In this document: positions 52,930 through 62,284 of the stretch, piece by piece
Layout of the letters: every line of letters starts with the position of its first letter
Numbering within the stretch: the first letter of the stretch is position 1
Assembly: GCA_030620095.1 (NCBI GenBank)
Contig: JAUTXW010005188.1
Location: 181,001-245,000, forward strand
DNA from: Kuschelorhynchus macadamiae
Lineage: Eukaryota; Arthropoda; Insecta; Coleoptera; Curculionidae
Direction: 5' to 3'
DNA length: 64,000 nt
Made by a program: the position numbers and the translations under genes
The notes under the pieces: model-generated
What the model was told of the DNA's origin: nothing
Databases searched by the model: none
Seen by the model: the letters and a program-made list of their open reading frames with translations, nothing else

Positions 52930-53580
52930 ATTGATTTAAGTAAACTCGGCTGACTGGTCAAGAGTATTTAAAATCCAAAAAAAAGCTTTGAGAATTATGC
53001 TTGGACTAAACTACAATGAAACCTGCAGACCTCATTTTAAAAGACTTAATATATTAACGTCTCCAGGTTTATTTATCTACCAATGCCTTCTCTATGTTAG
53101 AGACCATCAACATATTCTGGTTAGACACTTCGATCTCCACCAAATCCCGAGATAATTTTATACTACAACAACATAGGTTAACATTAACACACAAAAGCTT
53201 TCTCAATGTATCTATTTCTTTATTTAATCATTTATCTGGCACAATAAAAAGTATGCCAATTAGTAAGTTCAAACTAACTGCAAGAAATCTGTTAATTGAT
53301 ATAAGTCCTTATGATGTTACTGAGTACCTGACAAGGCCTATATAACTTTCGTTTTAAACTTATTGTAACAGTGGTGTGATTGTGCTGTATCAATTAGTCT
53401 TTGTCTATTAGTAGTGTATTTTAAGTGTAATATTTTTACTGCTCTTTTGTAATGCAAACTATTTTATTTTATTTGGATGTATCGACTTTATATTTTATTT
53501 AATGTACAATTTTTGACGATGCTAAGACCTTTGTTATATGTGCAAATAAAAATTAATATTATTATTATTATTAAAAAAAA
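52930..53580 (+). mobile_element. 3' end of a Jockey-like retrotransposon with ATT tail
   Basis: An RT C-terminus fragment (FKIQKKALRIMLGLNYNETC near 52965, then ISLFNHLSGTIKSMPISKFK and YDVTEYL up to 53345) is followed by a 3' UTR with GCAAATAAAAATTAA. The tail (ATT)n ends at about 53573. The arrangement matches the copy at the left edge of the window. Everything upstream of the thumb is absent. Confidence 0.65.
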
Positions 53581-53584
53581 TTCT

Positions 53585-53900
53585 AACAGCCGTATTCACT
53601 AAAGAGGATTAAATTTTAAACCCTAGATCTAAGGCCTAAACCGCCTTAAACCATATTCACAAAGCAAAAATAAAACCCCCTTTCAGGTCTAAATTTAGAC
53701 CGTCGGTAAACCCGTCACACTTAAACCTTCAGGGGTTTAAATTTTCCAACATGGCCACATTCACTAAAAGGTTCTAAGGTCATTTTAGACTGCCAAATGT
53801 CAAATTTAAATCCAAAAGTTAGTCCTACCTTTTAGGTGGGTTTAAAAAAATTGTTTAATTCATTGCTCACCTTAGTATAAATATATCAGGTTATAATTTA
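53585..53900. repeat. Possible MITE-like stretch with repeated ATTCAC(T/A)AA motif
   Basis: GTATTCACTAAAG (53592), CATATTCACAAAGC (53661) and CACATTCACTAAAAGG (53757) are spaced 70-95 bp apart. They sit among TTTAAACC/TTTAGACC-rich repeats. Such GTATTCA-type ends occur in PIF/Harbinger-like elements, but no clean terminal inverted repeat or target duplication was found. Confidence 0.35.
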
Positions 53901-54105
53901 GCAAAAAACAATTCAAATTGGTAGAAATAATTTGTCACGAAAAATGGCATTGTGTTTTAAATATGTTTTTAATATATTGTTTTAATAGGAATTACCGATT
54001 TTTTTCGTACACTAATTAATATTAAAAAAGAAAAAAGTATGCAAGCAGTTGAATTCGAACTCAGGCTATCTAGGTGAGAACCAAAAACAAAACCGAGACC
54101 TTAGA

Positions 54106-54340
<235 letters not shown>

Positions 54341-54384
54341 GTGTTTTCATTCCGGGTGTACATCCGTTCACTACTGTCGTTCTG

Positions 54385-54450
54385 AAAAGAACAGTTTTGC
54401 TGACGTTTCGCCAAAATCACATTTGGCATTTTCGAAGCTTTCTTTCTCGC
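54385..54450 (-). ncRNA. Degraded hammerhead-like motif of a Penelope-type UTR
   Basis: On minus: stem II GCCAAA...TTTGGC (54427-54422 and 54415-54410), then an intact GAAA (54409-54406), a minimal ACGT stem III and GTC (54404-54402), with AGC pairing to GCT as a 3-bp stem I. The strand that should read CTGANGA is TCGAAAA, so the core is broken. The plus-strand wording GCTGACGTTTCGCCAAAA...TTTGGCATTTTCGAAG is typical of Penelope UTRs. Confidence 0.4.
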
Positions 54451-54562
54451 GTCCGAATAGAGACTCCCTTTACAACATTAGTAAGATGAGATATAAACAA
54501 AATTATAGTACAATTTGTAATTTTTCAAATCTTTGCTTTCAAGAGCAAACGGCAAAAAATGT

Positions 54563-54607
54563 GGTAACTCGCCTTACATTAAATTGGTAACTCGTGTTTC
54601 AATTAAA
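54563..54607. repeat. Direct repeats GGTAACTCGCG-TTTCAATTA, copies 1 and 2
   Basis: GGTAACTCGCCTTACATTAAA (54563) and GGTAACTCGTGTTTCAATTAAA (54586) stand 23 bp apart, about 45 bp beyond the stop of the 613-codon gene. They match two further copies on the other side of the gene in the same orientation. Confidence 0.7.
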
Positions 54608-54649
54608 TAATGAATACATTTCGAACAAAAAGTATAGTGTGGATCAATT

Positions 54650-56491
54650 TTAAATTGTTTGTATTCTCCTCTTGAGAACAGCCAGAGGAATATCATCATC
54701 CTCATCACTATAAACAACATTTTCATCTAATACTCTAATGCCGATCTTCAAGTCTGACGTAATGTTGCTTGTTTTTAAAGTACCGTTTTGATAATAAATT
54801 ATATGAGCCTTAGATATGCCTGGAATTAAAGCAGCTTGATCAAAAATGGCATGGAGATTCATTTCTTTAGCAACATCTTCTATTTCTTTTGGAGTGACAT
54901 TAATAACCTTCACTTTGGAACCCTCAGCAGCTTTGGCAAATTGTTCTGCATTAAACACAACTGCCTCTCTTCGCATAACCTTGTTTCGCACCAATCTTTT
55001 CAACGCGCCACCTATACCATCAACGGGATCTTTTCCATGTGATGTAGCAAAATAGTTCCAAAATATGTTCTTTTCATTTCGTTGCTGAATGATTTTAATA
55101 GTTTCCACAATGTACCTGTTCTTAAATTGTGATGCAGGTCCATCTGACCAAATGTAGACTTTGGTAACGGATGCTGGCAATTCTCTTGTTACCCGATCCA
55201 TGTAAACTGCTACCGTTTCTTTATTGTGGTTTCGATTATCACATACAATAACCATTGGATGCTGTGTGGCCATATACCAAGCCGATATCGTAAACAAAGT
55301 TACTTGTGGTTGAGCCCAATGAAAGCTTTGAATTTCGTCTTGTGCTACACATGTGAAATTTTCAGAAAAATCCACTTGCACCAAAGCAGCTGATGGATCG
55401 AAGTTAGTAGCCGCTATATTCTTCCTGTCATTCTGATATGAATCAGCTTGATGCCTTTTCACATAAAAATGTTCAAAAAACGTTTTAGACATATCGATGA
55501 TGTGTTTTCGCAATTCTGAAGCTGATCCTGAATGTAAAACTTTACACAATTTTCCTTCACTGTCGTGCCATACCAACCATGTGACTTCGGAATTATTGCA
55601 AGCACCTACATACTGTTCTAAGTTTGTATCTAAAGTGTCTTTACAAGCACCACAAGTAAATTTCCAACACTCTTTAGTAGGGTTTTCACACATGACGGAC
55701 TTGAGAAAATCCTGGTTATAGCGAGGACATTCCGGTGAAATGGTATGCATGGCATTTAAAGCTAAAATGAAGTTTTCGTGGTATCTACATAGGCACACGT
55801 TATGAGGAAGTTGGCTACTTAGGAAAACATTTTTTGGTCTATATTCAGCAAACTTGCTCTTACCCACAACTTCCCCGTATTCCTTAACAAACAAAGCATG
55901 TATTTCAGAAATGGAAGTACATAGATGTCTGATTTGGATTTTTTCTTTGGGTTTGCCTTGTTCGCGAACTGTAATAAAGTCTTTTAGTCCAGGGGCTTGG
56001 CGACTTATGTCCTCTCTTGTATAAAAATCTTTTATGGCTGTGACGACCTCGTTACTGAGTGATCTGCGATGTTGGTTAATGAGGTTTGAAGAATCGGACG
56101 CTTCATCTTTTTCTTCAACTTCTAACAATAGTTTCTTTAAAACAATCTGGCGTTTATTAGGACAGGTAGGTAACGATCTGCGGGCTCGTGCTGCTGCTTT
56201 TCCCAAAGATTGAACTGATGTATAAGGAGGAGAAACTTTTTTACTTGTATCAATTTCAAGTTTAGATTTTTTCATAGACCGACATTTTTTTACTCTTTCG
56301 TTAACTTTTTTCCTTATTTCGTTTTGTAACTGCTTTCTTTTTGAAGACGGCAAATTGGAAAGGGCGACTTTCTTTTTTGCACTACTTTTTCTGCATATTT
56401 CTGCATGCTTTTTTTTATATTCATCATACACTCCTAGCTTTTTTAACTTTTCCCGTCGTCTTTTCATTTTTTCAGCACCGGATAAGCCCAT
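54650..56491 (-). CDS. 613-aa DDE-transposase-like protein of unidentified family
   Basis: One uninterrupted frame from ATG 56491. Residues 1-75 are very basic and helical (MGLSGAEKMKRRREKLKKLG). About 225-300 is Cys/His-rich: LPHNVCLCRYHENF and KECWKFTCGACKDTL, probably zinc-binding. The C-terminal half has a transposase-like series: ALVQVDFSENF (about 371), VYIWSDGPASQFKNRY (about 448) and ATSHGKDPVDGIGGALKRLV (about 487). DFSEN, SDGP-x-x-QFKN and HGK-x-x-x-DG-x-GG are familiar from uncharacterised arthropod and cnidarian proteins thought to derive from cut-and-paste transposons. I cannot name the superfamily. Upstream a good splice donor (CCGTGAGTATT, minus, 56924) hints at a 5' UTR intron. 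Four ~20-bp direct repeats and two (TA)n tracts flank it. Confidence 0.75.
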   Translation of the reverse strand: MGLSGAEKMKRRREKLKKLGVYDEYKKKHAEICRKSSAKKKVALSNLPSSKRKQLQNEIRKKVNERVKKCRSMKKSKLEIDTSKKVSPPYTSVQSLGKAAARARRSLPTCPNKRQIVLKKLLLEVEEKDEASDSSNLINQHRRSLSNEVVTAIKDFYTREDISRQAPGLKDFITVREQGKPKEKIQIRHLCTSISEIHALFVKEYGEVVGKSKFAEYRPKNVFLSSQLPHNVCLCRYHENFILALNAMHTISPECPRYNQDFLKSVMCENPTKECWKFTCGACKDTLDTNLEQYVGACNNSEVTWLVWHDSEGKLCKVLHSGSASELRKHIIDMSKTFFEHFYVKRHQADSYQNDRKNIAATNFDPSAALVQVDFSENFTCVAQDEIQSFHWAQPQVTLFTISAWYMATQHPMVIVCDNRNHNKETVAVYMDRVTRELPASVTKVYIWSDGPASQFKNRYIVETIKIIQQRNEKNIFWNYFATSHGKDPVDGIGGALKRLVRNKVMRREAVVFNAEQFAKAAEGSKVKVINVTPKEIEDVAKEMNLHAIFDQAALIPGISKAHIIYYQNGTLKTSNITSDLKIGIRVLDENVVYSDEDDDIPLAVLKRRIQTI

Positions 56492-56621
56492 ACTTTTTAA
56501 AAGGAAATTGTTCGACTTTTTTACTTGCCCAACGTTACTTATATCACGCTTAACAAGTTTTAATATACGTGTGCGGTAAATTCGCTGAATATGGCACTTT
56601 TTTTATTTATAGGTTCAAATC

Positions 56622-56810
56622 AGTAACTCGCGTTTCAATGAAAACCCAAAAAAATATATCATTTGCGGAAAATGTATCTTCAATGTTACTGAACCATGCT
56701 TTGAAATGAATCTAGGCAACAGAAATATAAAATCTTAAAACACGATAAAAAAGTATTAAAACGGTATATTCCTTTTAATTATACTTTTAGGTAACTCGCG
56801 CTACAATTAT
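56622..56810. repeat. Direct repeats GGTAACTCGCG-TTTCAATTA, copies 3 and 4
   Basis: AGTAACTCGCGTTTCAATGAAA at 56622 and GGTAACTCGCGCTACAATTAT at 56790 lie upstream of the 613-codon gene (minus strand). Along with the pair at 54563-54607 they are candidate binding sites for the encoded protein or subterminal repeats of an element. Confidence 0.7.
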
Positions 56811-57932
<1,122 letters not shown>

Positions 57933-58069
57933 TTTGGAATAATTTGTTGAAAAAAATGGAAACAATTACAACAACTACAATTATGTAGGTAAAACAATTG
58001 TCAGATTTGCTATCTAATTTCACATCTAAAATTAAATCATGAAGAGAAACTTTGAATATGTTGTTATTA

Positions 58070-59140
58070 TTATTCATTTTCAAAATGCCAACCCTGATTC
58101 CGAATACACTTTCGAGCTCTCTTTCTTATTTCGGTGGTAGTGACAGCGTATCGCAACTCTACCCTTAATCTTTCAGCTGATTCATTTATTCGTTGAATAA
58201 GCTGCTCGCGGTTGATTATTCCGACCTCGTAAACAAGTTCTTTCATGCGTCCCCACACATGAAAGTCCGGAGGTGTTAAGTCTGGGGACCTTGCAGGCCA
58301 CAGAATTGGTCCATTTCTTCCTATCCACCGATTAGGAAACGTTTGATCGAGAAACTGCCTTACTGTTAATCGAAAATGAGCTGGACATCCGTCGTTTTGG
58401 AATATTATCCTGTCCCGTACATTCAGAGGCACATCATCCAAGATATTGGGCAACTCGATGCGTAAAAATTCCAAATAGTTGTCTCCATTTAGATTATCTG
58501 GAAGATAATAAGGACCAATAAAAGTTCGACCAATGACAGCTGCCCATACATTTACACTAAATTTGTGTTGGAAAGAAACTTGTTTATTCATATGCGGGTT
58601 CTCGTCCGCATCAGTCCAGTAGTGAAGGTTATGAAAGTTTGTAATACCTTCACGAGTAAATTTTGATTCGTCTGACCACAGAATACTTTTCAAGAAAAGC
58701 CCATCCTCCATATCAGCGTTCAATAAAAATCGACTAAAAGCCATTCGTCGTACAGGATCGCCTTCTTCAAGGCCCTGAACGGGGGTATAGTGGAACGGAT
58801 GTTTTCCTTCAATCTTGAGAACAGACCACACTTTCCATAGAGACAAATTCAATTCATCAGCTACTTTTCTGATGCTGGTTGTAGGATCTGCTTCAAAAGC
58901 TTGAAGTATTTGTTCTTCCACTTCAGGATGATATCTTTCAACATGCCCACGTTCTACTATGTGATGAATGTTACCGGTTTCACTAATTCGTCGATAGGTA
59001 TTAATAAAAACTTGCACATTAGGAACACGTCTAGCGGGGAATCGATCACGATATAATCGTTGAGCAGCCGCTGCATTGCCATCGGCTCTTCCATACATAA
59101 ACAAAATGTCTGCATATTCGCTATTAGAAAAAGCAGCCAT
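58070..59140 (-). CDS. Mariner-type transposase, DUF4817 head, DD41D, intact
   Basis: 356 codons from ATG 59140. Residues 1-60: FSNSEYADILFMYGRADGNA and RRVPNVQVFINTYRRISETG, a DUF4817-type DNA-binding head. About 90-125: SIRKVADELNLSLWKVWSVL, a second helix-turn-helix. Catalytic triad: ILWSDESKFT (Asp about 156), IIFQNDGCPAHF (Asp about 249) and WPARSPDLTPPDFHVWG, with 41 residues between the last two Asp (DD41D). The C-terminus is RKCIRNQGWHFENE. The length equals that of complete mariner relatives. It would cut the element at its termini and insert it at TA. No damage is visible in the frame, so it could be active or recently active. Confidence 0.85.
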   Translation of the reverse strand: MAAFSNSEYADILFMYGRADGNAAAAQRLYRDRFPARRVPNVQVFINTYRRISETGNIHHIVERGHVERYHPEVEEQILQAFEADPTTSIRKVADELNLSLWKVWSVLKIEGKHPFHYTPVQGLEEGDPVRRMAFSRFLLNADMEDGLFLKSILWSDESKFTREGITNFHNLHYWTDADENPHMNKQVSFQHKFSVNVWAAVIGRTFIGPYYLPDNLNGDNYLEFLRIELPNILDDVPLNVRDRIIFQNDGCPAHFRLTVRQFLDQTFPNRWIGRNGPILWPARSPDLTPPDFHVWGRMKELVYEVGIINREQLIQRINESAERLRVELRYAVTTTEIRKRARKCIRNQGWHFENE

Positions 59141-59696
59141 CTTTAGAAATTGTAATTATTGTAACTTGAAAAACTATGAAATCAAAGCGAACTATTAGAC
59201 CACAAGGTATTCAAGGCAAATATTGCAAGCCCAATGCTAAACGCACTACTGGCCTAAAAATATGCCAGGACCCATTCGACTAAAAACTGAAATCCGATAG
59301 TGCATTGTTAAAGTAATAATTATTGTATCTTCTAAAGAATTGATAAAAACCATCAAAATAGCGATAGTGGATTTAGGTATTTATTGAATTATTATTTAGG
59401 CCAAGCGACGGATATTTTGTTGACATGATATTTTTTAATGTTTAAATTCCTTTAATTCCAAGGTATTAAAATAAAAACGATACGTTTATGGTCAACCATT
59501 TTTAATGATGAAAATTAAATGATTTCTCTAAGTACATTATTTTATCATTCTAGTACTTCATTACATAATTGCAAAATCAAAAATAATTAAACTTTCCAAG
59601 TTGTGTCTTCAATATTTAAGAAAATACATAATTATAAAATCGGATAGTAAATCTGTAATTTATTCTACTTAAATTAAGTGTAACCGTTAAATTTGT

Positions 59697-60747
59697 AGTG
59701 ATAATTATAATTATTGATCATAACCTGATAGTATCTCCGAAGAGGGTATAAAATTGCGTAATTCAGTCTTCCGGTTCGTCTCGTCGAATGCAGACCTCTG
59801 TGTTGTTAACATAAGTGGTGCCACGTGTTCGGTTTTGCTGCTTTATTTCGGGGGGAAACGGGAGACTCAACCGCTCAGGTGGAAACTTACGACCCCGCTA
59901 GAAAGGGAGCATACGCTGTGAACGTGTGAGGCCTAGTTGTTCCTGCATTCTATCCCGTTCGTCTGCCGCAGTTCTACATAGAATATTAGCGTAACGGCCG
60001 CTACGTGGCGGGAGTGGGAGGGGTAAGGGGATAGCTTGAAAGAAAGGGTCATCTCGTGATATCAGTAGTACTCTCAAGGGGCACCTAGTGGAAGCCTAGA
60101 TGCATTTCAAAAATTTAAAGAGGAATTATTAAAGTATTTGAAAGATTCGGGGTATTCGGGAGCCTAGAGCTCGCCATCCGGATATCCTACCGATAACGCC
60201 TCCAAACTGGACCAAGGTGCAGGGTCGACTTCGAGGGTCGCCGATTTAACGACTCTGAGCCCCGGACGGAGGGCAATCTGGCGACTGCCTCGTAGCAAAG
60301 CCAATAAGTCCTGTTATGTAACAGGCTAAACAGGAATGAAGAAGAAGAAAATTGCGTAATTTATAGGCATATTTGAAATTTTTTTTATTGAGCAGTTTGC
60401 GAGAAAATGGCATTCAAAGATGATACTTAATTCCAGTGCATTGCATAAAATCATTTTCATTGGACTGTGCTGTTTTTTTGGGGACTTCAAAAAACGTGTT
60501 CATATTTTTTTTTTAATAAATACATATTAAACCGTATGAAAAAAATTTGTTGCAACAAATAAAATCATTGACAGGGTCAAAAATATTTTTTATTTGCCGA
60601 AATTACCTTAATAAATAAAAATATCAAAAAAGGCCTATATCTCGAAATCGGTACGACTTTGTATATAGACATATTTGGTCCAAATGACTCCAAATGACCT
60701 CCTCTTTCACCCCTTTAAAACTTTCTATCGATGTACCAAACACCCTG
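59697..60747. repeat. Right terminal inverted repeat, split by an insertion
   Basis: About 453 bp of repeat remain after removal of 59764-60347 and one copy of its duplication. A short local duplication (GACTCCAAAT/GACC at about 60683-60700) distinguishes it from the left arm. Confidence 0.8.
59764..60347 (+). mobile_element. 584-bp GC-rich insertion with 14-bp target duplication and GAA tail
   Basis: The 14-bp sequence AAAATTGCGTAATT occurs at 59750-59763 and again at 60348-60361, exactly bounding the block. The insert begins CAGTCTTCCGGTTCG and ends CCTGTTATGTAACAGG (a perfect hairpin) then GAATGAAGAAGAAG. Long target duplication, simple-repeat tail and small size suggest a non-autonomous retroposon copied by a non-LTR machinery. 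A TGTTAACATAAGTGGTGCC stretch near 59802-59821 recalls an LTR/primer-binding-site junction, and one frame reads FQKFKEELLKYLKDSGYSGA, so part of it may come from an LTR element. No tRNA boxes were found. Confidence 0.7.
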
Positions 60748-61076
60748 TATATATATATATATATTTTGATTAACTACCACGTCGCGCGTCGGTTGCACGC
60801 GATTTACACGCTTCGTAAATAACACAATAAAAACTCGGTAAAACATCGAAAATAAATCGCATTTTTTGTATAGTGGACAAGTTTTTCAGTTAATATAATC
60901 TGTACCTATGAAAATAGAAAAAAAATTGTGATATAAGTGAATTATAACAATTAGTAAAACGAGTTAAATTCCTGAACAGTTTAGTTATATGGGCAAAAAA
61001 AACACATTCCAGTGCTTTTGTGTACGTTATTCTGGTCAAAATAAGTGCTAAATATTTACTTTAATTTTTTTTTGCA

Positions 61077-62066
61077 ATGGATGGGAATGAAAATTACTGT
61101 GCCAATTGTAAACAAACAATTGAAAATGATGAATCTTATTATAAATGTGATTTATGTGTGCAACCACTACATAAAAATTGTGTATTGTTATCAGCATCAG
61201 AAATAAAATGTATGCCTCTCCAGAAAAGGATATTAAATTTATTATGTAAGGATTGCAAAAAATGTATGCTTAAAATACCATGTATGATTGAATTAATAGA
61301 AGAAATGAAAAATGAACTGACATTTCTAAGAAAAGAAGTGAATGATCTGAAAACTGACCTAAAAAACAACAAAGGAATAAATCACACAGCACCAACGTTT
61401 GCAACCGTGCTGAAATCTAGCGCTGATAAAAAGAATTCAGATAAGAAACAACAGTCTCCTACTGTAATAATAAAACCCAAACTAAAGCAAAAATCACAAA
61501 AAAACGAAACGTGACTTACTGCAAAAAATAAAGCCACATCAATTAAAAATAGGCATAAAAAATTTTAGAGAAACAAAACAGGGAAATGTAATTGTTAAAT
61601 GTATGAATAAAGAAAATATTCATATATTAAAAGAGGCTACAGAAAATAGTATTGGCGATAACTACAACATAGAAACGCCAAAATTAAACCTTCCCAGAAT
61701 GAAGATAGTAGGCTATCGAGGAGAACATAGTTCTGAGGAGCTAGAATTTCTTATGAGACAGCAAAATAAATGGATAAACAATGATGATATCATGAAAATA
61801 CAACACATAAAAAAGCAAAGAAATAAGAACAACTCAATTGTATTCTTTGAGTGTTCACCAGGATTATAATGGAAATTAATAGACTATAAAAAAATATCTA
61901 TAGAATAGGAAAGACTTAGGGTATATGAAAATTTAAGTGTAAACAGATGTTTTAAATGCCAAGGTTTTTATCACAAGGGTACGGAATGCGGGGACAGTGA
62001 AATATGTGAATATTGCGCTAATAATCATGCAAGCACTGATTGTAGAAAACAAGAAAAAAATGCATA
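61077..62066 (+). pseudogene. ORF1: N-terminal zinc finger, RRM-like middle, CCHC knuckles
   Basis: The ATG at 61077 gives YCANCKQTIENDESYYKCDL and CVQPLHKNC, then LCKDCKKC, a PHD/RING-like finger. A coiled coil follows (MKNELTFLRKEVNDLKTDLK). A shift near 61514 continues LKIGIKNFRETKQGNVIVKC, the RRM-like part, with LPRMKIVGYRGEHSSEEL. After a stop near 61868 the knuckles CFKCQGFYHKGTEC and CEYCANNHASTDC follow. The arrangement is that of Jockey-group gag-like ORF1. Two breaks inactivate it. Confidence 0.65.
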
Positions 62067-62284
62067 AACTGTGTTAATGCCAACGTCAAGTTTAAAACCG
62101 AATATAAAACAGATCATACAGCGTCTGATCCAGCATGCCCATCGACTAATTACCATTTGGACCTTATTAGAAGTAGAACAGACTATGGTGAATAATGGTA
62201 ATATACAACCAAGATATACTACTTCAGACTCTAGAAAATGAAAATAATACAAAGACACAATTGGTGGATAGTGAATCGTTACAG

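Noticed and set aside
54045..54070. B-box-like GAGTTCGAATTC on minus, possible SINE
   Set aside because: No A-box or tRNA fold nearby; the expected upstream region is (TA)n.
59764..60347. Solo LTR of an LTR retrotransposon
   Set aside because: The target duplication is 14 bp, not 4-6 bp, and the 3' end carries a GAA tail with no TG...CA ends.
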